A DNA stretch of 64,000 bases, taken from the NCBI GenBank assembly GCA_016795505.1, contig JAEUHH010000016.1, positions 53,008-117,007 on the forward strand, read 5' to 3'. The stretch is from Verrucomicrobiales bacterium. GTDB taxonomy: Bacteria; Verrucomicrobiota; Verrucomicrobiia; Verrucomicrobiales; DEV007. Below are positions 11,154 through 22,129 of the stretch, one piece after another. Position 1 is the first letter of the stretch. Every line of letters begins with the position of its first letter. A program made the position numbers and the translations under genes. The notes beneath the pieces were generated by a model, which did no database searches, was not told the DNA's origin, and saw only the letters and a program-made list of their open reading frames with translations.

Positions 11154-14100
11154 ATGACGCGACCTGCCCGCCTCTTCCCCGCCCTGTTTTTCCCCCTCGC
11201 TCTCGCCTCCGGTCTCCGGGCGGCGGACGTGACCCCTCCTCCGGCCAAATCGGCCGTCGTGGCGGAAAAGAAGACCCCCGCCGAATACGACGCCGAAGCC
11301 AAGCTCCGCATCTCGAATTTCACCCTGCCCGAGGACATCCGCGCCACCCTGCATGTGGACGGCTCGCAGACCCAGAATCCCAGCGCGATCTGCTTCGATC
11401 GCCAGGGCCGGCTCTACATCGCCGAGATTCACCGCTGGCGGGAAGGTGTGCAGGACATCCGCAACGAGCAGCGGCTCCTCCACGAAGATCTCGCCGTCCA
11501 GACCAATGCCGACCGGCTCGCCATGTATGAAAAGGACGCGATCAACCGGCCGCTCGCCTTTTTCACCGCCTACGAGGACCGCATCGTCCGCACCGAGGAT
11601 ACCGATGGCGACGGTCGCGCGGACAAGGCCTCCGTGTTCGCCGACGGCTTTCGCGACATCCTCGACGGACCCGGCATCGGCCTGATGGAGGTCGACGGCT
11701 CGATCTGGTACACCAACATTCCCAAACTATGGAAGCTCACCGATGCCGATGGCGACGGCAAAGCCGAGCAGCGCGAGGTGATCCAGGATGGCTTCGGTCC
11801 GCGCATGAGCCTGTCCGGCCACGACATGCACGGCCTGATCCAGGGACCTGACGGCAAGATCTACTGGTCCATCGGCGACCGCGGCTACTCCATCACCACG
11901 CGCGAAGGCCGCCACTACCACCGCCCCATGGAAGGTGCCGTCTTCCGCTGCGACCCGGACGGCTCGAACCTCGAGGAATTCCACCGCGGCCTCCGCAATC
12001 CGCAGGAACTGGCTTTCGACGCGTTCGGCAACCTCTTCACCTGTGACAACGACGCCGACTCCTGGGACACCGGTCGCCTCGTCTATGTCATCGAGGGCGG
12101 CAACAGCGGCTGGAACCACGGGCACCAGGCGCTCCTCATTTTCCGCGACCAACTCGGCCTGCGCACTCCCGACTACCAGCATCCTGGTCAGGGACGCATC
12201 CCGATGAACCCGTGGATGACCGAGGGCCTGTGGGAACCCCAGCACGAAGGCCGGCCCGACTGGGCCCTGCCGCCGATCGACAAAATCTCCTGGGGTCCCA
12301 GCGGACTGGTTTACAACTACGGCTCCACCGCCCTGCCGGACCGCTACGCCGGCCACTTCTGGGTGTGCAATTTCGGCGGCGGCAAGGGCGATCTGGAGAC
12401 CTTCGCCGTCGAACCGTCCGGCGCCGGCTTTACCGTGAAAAACCACCACGTCTTCATGGTCGGCCTGGGCAATACCGACGTCGAATTCGGCCCTGACGGC
12501 CGGATGTATCTGAGCTGCTTCAACAACTCCGGCTGGTACAAGGAAGACACGGGCAACGTCTACGCGCTCTTCCATCCCGAAGCCGCCGCCAGCGAGGCCG
12601 TGCGCGCCACCCACGCCCTGCTCACCGGAGATCTGGAGGCGAAGCCCGCCGCCGAACTCGACGCCCTGCTCGCCCACGCGGACCTGCGCGTCCGGCAGCG
12701 CGCCCAGTTCGCCCTGGTCAAAGTCGGCGCCGCTGACCGCCTCACCGCTGCGGCGCAAACCGCCGATCACCAACTGAAGCGCCTCCACGGCATCTGGGGA
12801 CTCGGCATGCTGGCGAAAAAGGATGAGACCCACCTCGACACCCTCATCGGCCTGCTCACCGACGCCGATGCCGAAGTCCGCGCCCAGGCCGCCCGGACCC
12901 TCGCCGATTCCCGGAACGCCAAAGCCGGCCAGGCGCTCGTCGCCGCGCTGGACGACGCCTCGCCCCGCGTCCAGACCTTCGCCGCCATCGGCGTGGGCAA
13001 GTGCCGCGTCGTCACCGGGCTGGACAAGTTGTTGGAAACCCTCGCCGAAAACGACAACCGCGACGTGTTCCTCCGCCACGGCTGCGTGCAGGGCCTCTGG
13101 TGGCTCAACGAACGCGAAAAGATCCTCAAGAAGGTCGACGATCCCTCCGCCGCCGTCCGGCTCGGCGTCCTGCTCGCGCTGCGCCAGTTGGAAGATCCCC
13201 GCGTCGCCTATTTCCTCGGCGATCCGGAGAAACGCATCCGCCACGAGGCCATCCGCGCCATCAACGACCTCGACCTGCCCACCGTGCAGGACGATCTGGC
13301 TGCCGAGTTGGACAAATACGTCGGGGTGACCGATGGCGACGACCTGCCGCGTGACCACCGCGACCAGATCATCCAGCTCCGCCTGATCAATGCCAATTTC
13401 CGCCTCGGCCAGCCGGAAAACGCCACCCGGCTCCTTGCCTACGCGGCCAATGCCCGGCTCCCCGAACTCGTCCGCGACCAGGCCCTGCTCGCCATCGGCG
13501 AGTGGTCCGCGCCGACCGCTGTCGATGCCACCGTCGGGATTCACCGGCCCCTCTCCCCGGCCAGTCGGGCCGACATCGCCGCGGCGGTCAAAGCCGGCCT
13601 GCCCGCCGTCGTCGCCTCGGCCGAGGGACACCTCCTTGCCCGCGCCATCGAAATCGGCCTTCAATACGGCACCGACTTGCCCACCGAGCTTTTGACGAAA
13701 CAACTCACCCAGGCCGATGCCGATCTCGATGTCCGCATCGAATCGCTCCGCGCGCTCGGCAAGCGCAAGGATCCCGCCCTGGAGCCGCTCTGGCCCTCAC
13801 TGTTGCAGGACAAAGCCGGCGCCCTCCGTGCCGCCGCCGTCGAGACGCTGCTCGCCGTCGATCCCGGCCGCGGCATCGAGGCCGGGCTCGCCCTCGCCGA
13901 GTCCGCCGACCTCGGCGACCTCCAGAATGCCTACCGCCTGCTCGCCCCGGTGAAAGATGCCTCCGTGACAACCCTGTTTGATCGGAGACTGGACAGGGTC
14001 TCATCGAAAACCGAGCCCGCCGGCGCCCTGCTCGACCTCATTGAGGCGGTCGAAAGCCGCCAGGAGGCTCCCCTGACGGAAAAGCTCAGCCAGTGGAAGT

Positions 14101-14585
14101 CCTCACTCGACCCCGCCGACCCGCTGGCGCCCTTCCGCGTCGCGCTGGAAGGTGGCTCGGTGAAACACGGCGAGACGCTGTTCCAGACGCACGCCGTCGG
14201 CCAGTGCTCGAAATGCCACAAGGTCGGCGGCACCGGCGCCGAGGCCGGCCCGGACCTGAAGGGCATTGCCACCCGGGGCGAACCGGACTACATCCTCGAG
14301 TCCCTCGTCAATCCCAGCGCCAAGCTGGTGCCCGGCTACGGCGTGACGCTGGTGACCCTGAAGAACGGGGAGAGCATCGGCGGCACGCTGATGAAGGAGG
14401 ATGCCAAGGCCATCGTCCTGAAGCTGCCTAATCCGGAAAAGCCGTCCGAACTGATCGAGCGCACCATTCCCCTGGCCGACATTGCCACCCGCCAGCCGCC
14501 CATCTCGGCCATGCCGCCGATGGGCCTGCTGCTGACGAAGCGGGAACTGCGCGACCTGGTGGCTTACCTCCGGAGTCTGAAGTGA
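11154..14585 (+). CDS. PVC-type propeller / HEAT repeat / cytochrome c protein
   Basis: An exported 1143-residue protein: signal peptide ([23 protein letters not shown]), membrane-bound-dehydrogenase-type beta-propeller to about residue 470 (several DGDG loops such as [13 protein letters not shown]), alpha-helical HEAT-like repeats from about 500 to 960, and a PVC heme-binding domain with C1018-SK-C1021-H1022 followed by [11 protein letters not shown] and a C-terminal LVAYLRSLK. The heme end probably passes electrons at the cell surface; the substrate is unknown. Residues 938-951 ([14 protein letters not shown]) are encoded by an in-frame copy of the dispersed 22 bp hairpin repeat, so this stretch may be a late insertion. 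Confidence 0.92.
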   Translation: MTRPARLFPALFFPLALASGLRAADVTPPPAKSAVVAEKKTPAEYDAEAKLRISNFTLPEDIRATLHVDGSQTQNPSAICFDRQGRLYIAEIHRWREGVQDIRNEQRLLHEDLAVQTNADRLAMYEKDAINRPLAFFTAYEDRIVRTEDTDGDGRADKASVFADGFRDILDGPGIGLMEVDGSIWYTNIPKLWKLTDADGDGKAEQREVIQDGFGPRMSLSGHDMHGLIQGPDGKIYWSIGDRGYSITTREGRHYHRPMEGAVFRCDPDGSNLEEFHRGLRNPQELAFDAFGNLFTCDNDADSWDTGRLVYVIEGGNSGWNHGHQALLIFRDQLGLRTPDYQHPGQGRIPMNPWMTEGLWEPQHEGRPDWALPPIDKISWGPSGLVYNYGSTALPDRYAGHFWVCNFGGGKGDLETFAVEPSGAGFTVKNHHVFMVGLGNTDVEFGPDGRMYLSCFNNSGWYKEDTGNVYALFHPEAAASEAVRATHALLTGDLEAKPAAELDALLAHADLRVRQRAQFALVKVGAADRLTAAAQTADHQLKRLHGIWGLGMLAKKDETHLDTLIGLLTDADAEVRAQAARTLADSRNAKAGQALVAALDDASPRVQTFAAIGVGKCRVVTGLDKLLETLAENDNRDVFLRHGCVQGLWWLNEREKILKKVDDPSAAVRLGVLLALRQLEDPRVAYFLGDPEKRIRHEAIRAINDLDLPTVQDDLAAELDKYVGVTDGDDLPRDHRDQIIQLRLINANFRLGQPENATRLLAYAANARLPELVRDQALLAIGEWSAPTAVDATVGIHRPLSPASRADIAAAVKAGLPAVVASAEGHLLARAIEIGLQYGTDLPTELLTKQLTQADADLDVRIESLRALGKRKDPALEPLWPSLLQDKAGALRAAAVETLLAVDPGRGIEAGLALAESADLGDLQNAYRLLAPVKDASVTTLFDRRLDRVSSKTEPAGALLDLIEAVESRQEAPLTEKLSQWKSSLDPADPLAPFRVALEGGSVKHGETLFQTHAVGQCSKCHKVGGTGAEAGPDLKGIATRGEPDYILESLVNPSAKLVPGYGVTLVTLKNGESIGGTLMKEDAKAIVLKLPNPEKPSELIERTIPLADIATRQPPISAMPPMGLLLTKRELRDLVAYLRSLK
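13965..14006. repeat. dispersed 22 bp hairpin repeat, doublet G (inside a coding sequence)
   Basis: Two adjoining 21 bp units in opposite orientation: GTGACAACCCTGTTTGATCG and AGACTGGACAGGGTCTCATC (one more base each). The first shares the run ACCCTGTTTGATCGGAGAC with the intergenic doublet at 41553-41597; the second shares ACAGGGTCTCATCG with the doublet at 52928-52971. The 42 bp length is a multiple of three, so the host reading frame stays open. Confidence 0.75.
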
Positions 14586-14592
14586 CCGCCGT

Positions 14593-16080
14593 TCACCGCC
14601 CCTCAGCGGCCCACTGTTTCATCAGGGCGATGTTTTTCTCCACCTCGGGGTTGCCCTTGCCGACATAGACTTTCATGTCGCTGTCATACATGGCATCCGT
14701 CTCGGGGCCTCGATCCTTCGTCTCGGCGATCCACTGGTCGAGCCGGCCGCGCAGGGTCTCCAGCGTCTCGCGGTGGGCGGGATCGCCGGCCAGATTCCGG
14801 ACCTGCCAGCGGTCTCTCTGCCACTCATAGAGTTCCTCCGCCGGTCGCTCGGGAGCGAAAAGCAGACTCTCGCTCAGCGGATCGAGCCGGCCGGCTTCGT
14901 GCAGCGCGCGCAGGGTCTGGACGATCGATTTCCCATCTTTGTAGGCATTCGGCTGGAGATGCGGCCGGCGCGGATAAAAGTTCCGGATGTAGAGAAACTC
15001 CCCGGTTCGCACGCTGCGGATGCGCTCCACCGTCTCATCGCAGCGGTCTCGGGCGGCGAAAACCGCATCGCGGGGCCGGTAATCGGGCGCCAGCACGTTG
15101 CGGCCCTGCATTGTCTGCGGAATCGGCAGACCGGCCGCGGCGAGCGTGACCGCAGCGAGGTCGATGTGCTCGATGAGATCATCCCGCACCGCTCCCTTCG
15201 CCACACCGGGCCCCCGCACCACGAAGGGCACGTGGGTGCCTTCCTGGTAGAGGAACTGCTTGCCCCGCGCGTGGCTGATGCCGTGGTCGGTCATAAAAAC
15301 GACCAGCGTCTCGTCGAGAATGCCCTCCTGCTCGAGCCGGGCGATCACCTGGCCGACGAGGCGGTCGGTGAACCGAACCGAATCGAGGTAAGCCGCCCAG
15401 TCGCGCAACAGCACCGGATCGCGCGGATAGTAGGGCGGCAGCGTGACCGCATCCGGCGATACAGCCGAGCCCAGTTCGGCAGCGGCCCGCTCGGAAAGCT
15501 TTGTCGCCGCCTCGTCGGTGCCGCCGCGCAGTTTGCCTCCGGCCAGTTGCACCTGCATGAAAAAGGGCTGGCCGTCGGCCCGCTTTGACCAGTCGGGACC
15601 ATCGTAGAGGGCCGCGTCCCACTCGAAGTTGTAGTCCGTCTTGCCCAGGCCGCCCCCGGCCCGCTTGCCTTTCTTTCCGCCAACTTCGCCCCCCGGCAGA
15701 CCGCTGCCGATGCAGTTGTAGTAGCCGGCCTGTTTCATCAGTGCGGGGATGGGCACGACGCCTTCGGGCAGAACGATTTTTTCCGTTCCCCGCCCGCTGC
15801 GGTGCTGGTGCGCGCCGATGCTGGTCTGGTACATCCCCGTGATGAGCGCCGAGCGGCAGGGCGAGCACACCGGCGCCGTCACGTAGGCATTGGTGAATCG
15901 GGTGCCTTCCCGCGCCAGACGGTCGACCGCGGGCGTCTCGATCAGTGTCTCACCATAACAGGAAAAATTCGCCGACATGTCATCGACGACGAACCACAGA
16001 ATGTTCGGCCGATCCGCCGCGGTAGATGCGGTGGCGAGGCAGACACTGAGCGACAGAGAGGCAAGCAGGCGGCTTTTCAT
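14593..16080 (-). CDS. secreted sulfatase (formylglycine type)
   Basis: A 495-residue type I sulfatase with a signal peptide (MKSRLLASLSLSVCLATASTAA). The metal-binding NILWFVVDDMSANFSCYG opens the mature enzyme, and the active-site motif is C72-S-P-C-R76, in which Cys72 would be converted to formylglycine by a maturase not found in this window. The second signature GMYQTSIGAHQHR and the FMTDHGISHARGKQFLYQEG block are present. It hydrolyses sulfate esters, probably on polysaccharides, outside the cytoplasm; the substrate cannot be told. It ends 7 bp from the convergent propeller gene and is divergent from the PQQ-like gene. Confidence 0.93.
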   Translation of the reverse strand: MKSRLLASLSLSVCLATASTAADRPNILWFVVDDMSANFSCYGETLIETPAVDRLAREGTRFTNAYVTAPVCSPCRSALITGMYQTSIGAHQHRSGRGTEKIVLPEGVVPIPALMKQAGYYNCIGSGLPGGEVGGKKGKRAGGGLGKTDYNFEWDAALYDGPDWSKRADGQPFFMQVQLAGGKLRGGTDEAATKLSERAAAELGSAVSPDAVTLPPYYPRDPVLLRDWAAYLDSVRFTDRLVGQVIARLEQEGILDETLVVFMTDHGISHARGKQFLYQEGTHVPFVVRGPGVAKGAVRDDLIEHIDLAAVTLAAAGLPIPQTMQGRNVLAPDYRPRDAVFAARDRCDETVERIRSVRTGEFLYIRNFYPRRPHLQPNAYKDGKSIVQTLRALHEAGRLDPLSESLLFAPERPAEELYEWQRDRWQVRNLAGDPAHRETLETLRGRLDQWIAETKDRGPETDAMYDSDMKVYVGKGNPEVEKNIALMKQWAAEGR

Positions 16081-16189
16081 GATGCCGCCAAGATGACAGA
16101 ACGCCCGCCGCTTGGCCAGAACCGATCGGCGCCACCGCCCCCCAACGGACGCGGGTTGCAAGGCGCGCCAGATCGGGGACACTCAGGGC

Positions 16190-17404
16190 ATGAAATTTCC
16201 TGCTCCCGCCCGATTCCTTCTGGCTGCCGCGATGGCCCTGCCGGTCTCCCTCACTGCCGCCGATTGGCCCAACCTCCGCGGCCCCGGTCACAACGGCCAG
16301 TCGGCCGAGACCGGCTGGAAGTCCACTGGCGAATTGAAGATCGCTTGGAAAGCCCAGGTGGGGCTCGGCCACTCCGGCGTTGTCGTCGCCAACGGCCGCG
16401 CCTACACCCTGGGTCATGACGGGGCCAAAGCCGACACCCTGTGGTGCCTCAACGCCGACACCGGCGAAGTGATCTGGAAGCACACCTACCCGCACCCGCT
16501 CGACGATCTCTACTTCCCCGGCGGCAGCTGCGGCACTCCGGTGGTGGATGGCGACACGGTCTACTCGATGGCCCGCCGCGGGCAGTTTTTCAGCCTCGAC
16601 GCGGCCACCGGCAAGGTGAAGTGGCAGAAGCACCTGACCGACGACCTCGGCTACGACATGCCGGACTGGGGATTCACTGGCGGTCCGCGGATCCACGGCG
16701 ATCTGCTGCTGATCAATGCCGGCGAGTCCGGTCTGGCCCTGAAGAAAGCGGACGGCTCGGTGGCGTGGAAAAGCCCGAACGCCACCGCCGGCTACTCGAC
16801 CCCGGCCGTTTTCCAACGGGATGGGAAAGATCTCGCGATTTTCTCCAACAAGGACGGCTACACCTGCGTCGAGGCCGCCACGGGCGCGACGGTTTGGTTC
16901 TACAAGCACAAAACCCGCTACGGCGTGAATGCCACCGAGCCGGTCATCGACGGCGAAAGGCTGTTCATCGCCACCGGCTACGACAAGGGCTGTGCCATGC
17001 TCCACTGGCCCGCCGGCAATGCCGAACCAACCGAACTGTGGCGCCACCGCGACATGCGCAACCAGATGAATCCCAGCCTGCTGATCGATGGGAACCTCTA
17101 TGGCATCGATGGTGACGAGGGCAAGGACGGCACCGGCCTGAAGTGCCTCAGTTTCGCCAACGGCGAGACGCGCTGGACCGAAACCGCCGTGGGTCACGGG
17201 GCCATCACCGCTGCGGAGGGCAAACTGATCGTGCTCACCGAATCGGGCGAACTTCAGATAGGTGCCGCATCGCCGGAGGGTTTCAAACCCACCACCCGCA
17301 TCCAGGCGGTCGGCCCAAAATGCTGGACTGTCCCGGTCCTGGCCAATGGCCGGATCTACTGCCGCAGTTCCACCGGCGAAGTGACCGCCGTCGACGCGCG
17401 TTGA
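16190..17404 (+). CDS. PQQ-like beta-propeller repeat protein, exported
   Basis: The 404-residue product starts with a signal peptide (MKFPAPARFLLAAAMALPVSLTAA) and the PVC-typical ADWPNLRGPGHNGQS opening. Repeated PQQ-type blades follow, for example LWCLNADTGEVIWKHTYP, FSLDAATGKVKWQKHL and CVEAATGATVWFYKH, each with the A-x-D/T-G-x-x-x-W pattern. The family includes outer-membrane assembly-like scaffolds and quinoprotein-like enzymes; residues for PQQ or calcium binding cannot be confirmed by eye, so an enzymatic role is not claimed. It starts 109 bp from the divergent sulfatase gene and converges on the DUF1501 gene. Confidence 0.88.
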   Translation: MKFPAPARFLLAAAMALPVSLTAADWPNLRGPGHNGQSAETGWKSTGELKIAWKAQVGLGHSGVVVANGRAYTLGHDGAKADTLWCLNADTGEVIWKHTYPHPLDDLYFPGGSCGTPVVDGDTVYSMARRGQFFSLDAATGKVKWQKHLTDDLGYDMPDWGFTGGPRIHGDLLLINAGESGLALKKADGSVAWKSPNATAGYSTPAVFQRDGKDLAIFSNKDGYTCVEAATGATVWFYKHKTRYGVNATEPVIDGERLFIATGYDKGCAMLHWPAGNAEPTELWRHRDMRNQMNPSLLIDGNLYGIDGDEGKDGTGLKCLSFANGETRWTETAVGHGAITAAEGKLIVLTESGELQIGAASPEGFKPTTRIQAVGPKCWTVPVLANGRIYCRSSTGEVTAVDAR

Positions 17405-17410
17405 GGGGCT

Positions 17411-18877
17411 TCAGGCCACGATCTCGCGGATCACCGAGCCGAAATCCTGCTCCAGCCGCTTGTGCCCCGGCACCTCGAGGTGGTGGGCATGCAGGCCCAT
17501 CTGGTGGAGCAAAGTGGCGTGGATGTCCGTGACGTAGTGCGGATGTTCCACCGCGTGAAAGCCGAGTTCGTCGGTCGCCCCGTGGACCACGCCGCCTCGG
17601 ATGCCACCGCCAGCCATCCAGACACTGAAGCCGTAGGGATGATGGTCACGGCCATCCGCGCCCTGCGATCCCGGCGTGCGGCCGAACTCCGTGCCGAAGA
17701 CCACCAGTGTCTCCTCCAGCAGTCCCCGCTGCTTCAAATCCTTCAGCAGGCCGGCGATCGGTCGATCCACCTGCATGGCCAGCTTGGAGTGGTTCTCCCG
17801 GAGCTTGGAATGCTGGTCCCAGGCTCCCGCCGCCCCGTCGCCGTGCATGATCTGGATGAATCGCACGCCCTGCTCGACAAACCGGCGCGCCGCCAGCAAC
17901 TGCTCGGCAAAGGGCCGCGTCTCCGCCTGGTCGAATCCATAGAGCGTCTTCGTCGCCTCCGACTCCGCGCTGAAATCGATGACGCCCGGCACGGCTGACT
18001 GCATGCGGTAGGCCAGCTCGTAGCTTTTGATCCGGGCCTCCAGGGCGGCGTCACCGGGATAGTGCGCCTGATTCAGCCGGTTGAGCCGGTTCACCAGCCC
18101 GAAGCCGAGCCGTTGCTCCTCGGCCGCGATGTCGCGCTCCGGCTTGGCATAGTCGAGCGGATTCTTCGGGTCGATCTTCAGTTTCACCGCGTCATAGGCC
18201 GGTCCGAGATAGTGACCGTCACGGGGATCGAAGAAGCGGGGGCCGATGTTGATGAACTGCGGCAGATTCTCATTCAGCGTGCCCAGCCCGTAGTTCACCC
18301 ACGCGCCGATCGTCGGCACCCGCGGGTCGAGCATGTGGCGGCCGGAGTGGAACTGCACCTGCGCCCCGTGATTGTCGTCCGAGGTCCACATCGACCGGAT
18401 CACCGCGATGTCGTCGATGCATGAGCCGATGTGCGGAAACCAGTCGCTCACCTCGATGCCGCTGCGACCGTATTTCTTGTAGCCGGTCTGGAGCGGATAG
18501 ATTTTCGTCCGCTGCTGGCCATTGGCGTCGTTCACCACCACGACCCGCACCTTCTTGCGCTTCTCCGGATCGAGCACCGAGGCATAGGGCGTCTCGGTGA
18601 TGGATTTGTCGGCGTAGCGATTGAGTTCCGGCTTCGGGTCGAAGCTCTCCATGTGGCTCACCCCGCCGCGCATGAACAGCCAGATCACGCTCTTCGCCTT
18701 CGGAGCAAACTCCGGCCGGCCGCTCGGCGGCAGCCATTCGCTGGTACCGGCCGCGCCAAAGCCATCGCGGGCCAGCATCGCATTCAGCGCCAGACTGCCG
18801 AAGCCGAGTCCGGCACGATGGAGAAACTGGCGGCGGGCCAGGGAAATGGCGATCTCGGGGTCGATCGGGGCTTTCAT
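17411..18877 (-). CDS. DUF1501 protein with twin-arginine leader
   Basis: A 488-residue DUF1501 protein with the leader [20 protein letters not shown]. It has the family blocks [20 protein letters not shown] near the N-terminus and [20 protein letters not shown] near the C-terminus, where the histidine-rich loop resembles the metal site of alkaline phosphatase-like folds. The gene follows the DUF1553 gene with only 3 bp between, the usual two-gene order in PVC genomes, so both probably act on the same unknown substrate. It is longer and distinctly different in sequence from the DUF1501 protein at 3295-4764. Confidence 0.92.
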   Translation of the reverse strand: MKAPIDPEIAISLARRQFLHRAGLGFGSLALNAMLARDGFGAAGTSEWLPPSGRPEFAPKAKSVIWLFMRGGVSHMESFDPKPELNRYADKSITETPYASVLDPEKRKKVRVVVVNDANGQQRTKIYPLQTGYKKYGRSGIEVSDWFPHIGSCIDDIAVIRSMWTSDDNHGAQVQFHSGRHMLDPRVPTIGAWVNYGLGTLNENLPQFINIGPRFFDPRDGHYLGPAYDAVKLKIDPKNPLDYAKPERDIAAEEQRLGFGLVNRLNRLNQAHYPGDAALEARIKSYELAYRMQSAVPGVIDFSAESEATKTLYGFDQAETRPFAEQLLAARRFVEQGVRFIQIMHGDGAAGAWDQHSKLRENHSKLAMQVDRPIAGLLKDLKQRGLLEETLVVFGTEFGRTPGSQGADGRDHHPYGFSVWMAGGGIRGGVVHGATDELGFHAVEHPHYVTDIHATLLHQMGLHAHHLEVPGHKRLEQDFGSVIREIVA

Positions 18878-18880
18878 CGG

Positions 18881-21800
18881 TCAGCGAATGGTGACGAAAT
18901 CATTGTGATTCAGCAGCGCGTGCACCAGCCGGGCGCGGACGGTGCCATCCGGGTCGGCGGCGCTCCGGATCGAGTCGAGCGCGCCCATCTCGGTCCAGTA
19001 GTCCTCGCAGGCGGCCCGTTCGGCGTCATCGGGCGCCCGACCCAGCAATTCGGAGAAAACCGCGTCGATGAAGGCGCCGCGATCCGGGCTCGGATGGGCG
19101 GCATGGAGCCGCGACGCGATGCGGCCGGCCATCTCCATCGAGATCGCGCTGTTGGCCATCGCCAGCGCGTGCTGCGGGACGATGCTTTCACTGCGGCGGT
19201 AACACTGGAGGATGTCCGCATTGTCGAACATCGAAAGAAACTTGTCCTCGTCGTCGCGCGAATGCACAAAATACAGCCCCCGGCGCACCGATGGCGCCCG
19301 CGGATCGATCGCCGGGCCTCCCACCGCCGGGTCCAGCGCCCCCGCGAGGCTGAGCAGACTGTCCCGCACCGCCTGCGACTCCATCCGCCGCGGAAAAGCG
19401 CGCCAGTAATGCCGGTTGATCGGATCGGCCGCCAGCGTGGCCGGATCGGCTCCGGCATTGGTCGAACTCCGACGGTAGGCCGCGGAGGTCACGATGAGCC
19501 GGTGCAGGTGTCGGAAACTCCAACCCGCCTCCATGAACTCCGCCGCCAGCCAGTCCAGCAACTCGTGATGCTCCGGCCGCGGTGCCTGCCGGCCGAAATC
19601 GAACACCGTCTCCACCAGCGGTTCGCCGAAATGCCGCATCCACACCTGGTTCACCGCCACCCGGGCGGTCAGCGGATTGTCCCGCGCCGTGATCCACCGG
19701 GCCAGCATGAGCCGGCGCCCCGTGCTGGTCGCGGGATAGGTCGCCGGGTAGGTATTGTCGTTGTGTTCGGGCGTTTCAAGCGCCTTCCTGGCCCCGCGCA
19801 GCGCCGTATAGGAGGTGTCCTTGGCGGCCAGCTTCTTTTCCGCCACGGCAACGGCCTCGCGCGCGGCCTTGAGTTTCTCGGCATCGCCCGATGCCTCGTG
19901 CGTCGCCACGTCGAGGAGCGCTCGGGCCTTCAGCATCGCCCCCTCGCGCTGGGAGGCTACGCGGTCGAGCGACTCGTCGCGGCCCTTCAAGGCAGCGGTA
20001 TCGGCGGCGATCACCGCCTCCAGATGAGACTGCTCGGCCTCCGCCACCGCCAGCCGGGCCTCGGCCAGACGCGCGGCCTTCGCAGGATCGGCGGGAGCGG
20101 CTGGCTGAGCGGATGGGGCAGCCGGTTTGGCCTCCGTCAGGCTCACATCCGGCGCCAGTTCCCGGATCTCGATCGAGTCAAACGCCACCGTGGCATCAAA
20201 GCCGGAAAGAGCGATGCGCCCCCCGTCGATCCGGCGCGGCAGGGCATGGACGATGACCAGCTCGCCGTCCAGCCAGACATTCACCAGCCGGTCCCTCACC
20301 GCGAACCGCAGCTCGTGGGTCTCCCCCACCCGGATCGGCCGCGCCGCCGCCGCGCCGCCGGGATAATCGTCCTTGCCGTCGACCGTATGGGCCACCTGCA
20401 CCTTGGGCCCGGGCTCATAGGCGCTGGTATAGACGAAATGCGCCTGCTTCCCATCCTCGCTGAGATCGAACCGGAAAGTCACGGACTTGTAGGTGGTACC
20501 ACCCGTGGTCGTGTATCGGCAGGTCAGGTCAAAATCGTGCGGATGCGGCTGGCGACTCCGCAACATCGCCCGGTCGCGGCTCGCCCGGCTCTGGATGAGC
20601 TTGCCGCCCTCGTAGGACCAGCCCTCGCCGACCAGTTCCCACTTTTCCGGGTCCGCCCGGTCAAACTCATCCCTCAGCCACACGCTCCCAGCGCCCGCTG
20701 CAGCCGGCTTGGCTTTTTCGTCAGGCTTGCCCGCCGTTGCCAGCGCCGCCACCGCCGTATCGCGTTCCCGCCGGGCCGACTCGACCTTGGCCCGTGCCGC
20801 GGCGAGGTGATCGCGCTGCACGTACTCGCGCGAAGCTGGCGCCCATTCCGACGCCGGAAGCGCGACCGGCTCGATCGGCGGCGCAAAGCCGGCAAACAGG
20901 GCCGGGACCGCCGGGACGATCTTCACCGCCGGGTCCGGCTTGGCCGGGTCGCCGCGCAGGTGGAGTTGGGTCGGCGCCTCGGGATGATTGTCAAACACCC
21001 TGGGAATGCCGCCCTTCTCGAAATCCGTCACCCCGGGCACCGGGTCGAGCCTGACCTGGTGGGGCTCGAAGAGGGCGCGGAAATTGTAGTAGTCCGCCAT
21101 GTCGATGGGGTCGTACTTGTGATCGTGGCACTTGGCGCAGTTCAGCGTGAGGCCGAGGAATGCCTTGCCGGTGTGCTCAATGGTGTCATCGAGCCAGGTG
21201 GTCCGATTGAACAGGTAATAGCTCCGCGCCAGATAGCCCGTCGCGCGCACCACCGAGGCGTCGCCGGGTGCCAGTTCATCGCCGGCCAGCATCTCCTGGA
21301 TCATCCGGTCGTAGCCCTTGTCGGCATTCAGCGACTCCACGATCCAGTCGCGCCAGTGCCACAGGTGCTTCTGGCTGTGGCGGAGCTGCGTGCCGAGGCC
21401 ATACCAGTCCGCGTAGCGCCAGACATCCATCCAATGCCGCGCCCAGCGCTCGCCATGGTGGGGACTCTGGAGCAACTCATCGACAATTTCCTCGTAGGGC
21501 CGCGGATCGCTCAATTGCCCGGCCGAGGGCGGAAATCCCAGCAGGTCGAGATACAGGCGCCGCAACAACAGCCCCCGCTCCGCCTCGGGTTGGGCTTTCA
21601 GGCCGTGCGCAGCGTGCTTCGCGCCGAGAAAGGCATCGATCGGATTCACTGCCCCGCCCCCTTCCGGCACCGCGGGGCGGCGCACCGGTTGGAAAGACCA
21701 GTGGTCGCGCGGATCCGCCTCCCCTTTCTCCCCCGCCGGTACCGGGGCCCCACTGGCGATCCACTCGCGGATCGCGGCGATCTGCTCCGGCTTCAACGGG

Positions 21801-22129
21801 GCGGCTTCCAGCGGCATCCGCTCGTGCGGGTCCGTGGACGTCAGACGGGCCATCAGCGGGCTTTTGTCCGGCTGGCCCGAGATCACCACCGGCCCAGCCT
21901 TGCCACCGGCGAGCATCTGGGCCGCCGTGTCGACCCGCAGCCCGGCATTCTGTTTCAGGGCACCGTGACAGGCCTGGCACCGCTCCTGCAGCACCGGCTT
22001 GATGTCCCGCAGATAGTCGACCGCCGCCCCGGCCGGCCCGCCGGACACGATCCAGACCGCCAAGGCCAGAGCGTTTCCGATCAGACCCTGTTGGATCGCC
22101 GATCGTGCCCTGTTGCATCGTAAACTCAC
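18881..22129 (-). CDS. PSCyt1-DUF1549-DUF1553 protein with internal lectin-like and coiled-coil segments
   Basis: About 1082 residues. Order: leader, cytochrome site C51-QA-C54-H55, DUF1549, a concanavalin-like domain (VWLRDEFDRADPEKWELVGEGWSYEGG... about residues 520-690), an alanine/glutamate-rich helical stretch likely to be coiled coil, and DUF1553 ending HALLNHNDFVTIR. No ATG gives a sensible leader; GTG 22129 does (VSLRCNRARS then a hydrophobic ALALAVWIVSGG), so I used it, with low certainty. Residues 12-19 of that leader (IQQGLIGN) are coded by a copy of the dispersed 22 bp repeat, which may have supplied or replaced the original start. Coupled to the DUF1501 gene 3 bp downstream. Confidence 0.88.
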   Translation of the reverse strand: MSLRCNRARSAIQQGLIGNALALAVWIVSGGPAGAAVDYLRDIKPVLQERCQACHGALKQNAGLRVDTAAQMLAGGKAGPVVISGQPDKSPLMARLTSTDPHERMPLEAAPLKPEQIAAIREWIASGAPVPAGEKGEADPRDHWSFQPVRRPAVPEGGGAVNPIDAFLGAKHAAHGLKAQPEAERGLLLRRLYLDLLGFPPSAGQLSDPRPYEEIVDELLQSPHHGERWARHWMDVWRYADWYGLGTQLRHSQKHLWHWRDWIVESLNADKGYDRMIQEMLAGDELAPGDASVVRATGYLARSYYLFNRTTWLDDTIEHTGKAFLGLTLNCAKCHDHKYDPIDMADYYNFRALFEPHQVRLDPVPGVTDFEKGGIPRVFDNHPEAPTQLHLRGDPAKPDPAVKIVPAVPALFAGFAPPIEPVALPASEWAPASREYVQRDHLAAARAKVESARRERDTAVAALATAGKPDEKAKPAAAGAGSVWLRDEFDRADPEKWELVGEGWSYEGGKLIQSRASRDRAMLRSRQPHPHDFDLTCRYTTTGGTTYKSVTFRFDLSEDGKQAHFVYTSAYEPGPKVQVAHTVDGKDDYPGGAAAARPIRVGETHELRFAVRDRLVNVWLDGELVIVHALPRRIDGGRIALSGFDATVAFDSIEIRELAPDVSLTEAKPAAPSAQPAAPADPAKAARLAEARLAVAEAEQSHLEAVIAADTAALKGRDESLDRVASQREGAMLKARALLDVATHEASGDAEKLKAAREAVAVAEKKLAAKDTSYTALRGARKALETPEHNDNTYPATYPATSTGRRLMLARWITARDNPLTARVAVNQVWMRHFGEPLVETVFDFGRQAPRPEHHELLDWLAAEFMEAGWSFRHLHRLIVTSAAYRRSSTNAGADPATLAADPINRHYWRAFPRRMESQAVRDSLLSLAGALDPAVGGPAIDPRAPSVRRGLYFVHSRDDEDKFLSMFDNADILQCYRRSESIVPQHALAMANSAISMEMAGRIASRLHAAHPSPDRGAFIDAVFSELLGRAPDDAERAACEDYWTEMGALDSIRSAADPDGTVRARLVHALLNHNDFVTIR
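22077..22120. repeat. dispersed 22 bp hairpin repeat, doublet A
   Basis: Two units in the same orientation: CCGATCAGACCCTGTTGGAT (+CG) at 22077-22098 and CGATCGTGCCCTGTTGCATC (+G) at 22100-22120. The doublet sits in the 5' end of the DUF1553 gene, close to the divergent promoter region shared with hpt. Confidence 0.8.

Noticed and set aside
11727..13703. 658-codon minus-strand frame opposite the propeller gene
   Set aside because: Shadow of the propeller/HEAT coding region; no start context or family match.
18431..22123. 1230-codon open frame on the plus strand opposite the second DUF1553 gene
   Set aside because: Low-complexity Arg/Gly/His-rich translation, no domain, fully antisense to a clear family gene; GC-rich codon use keeps the opposite frame open.
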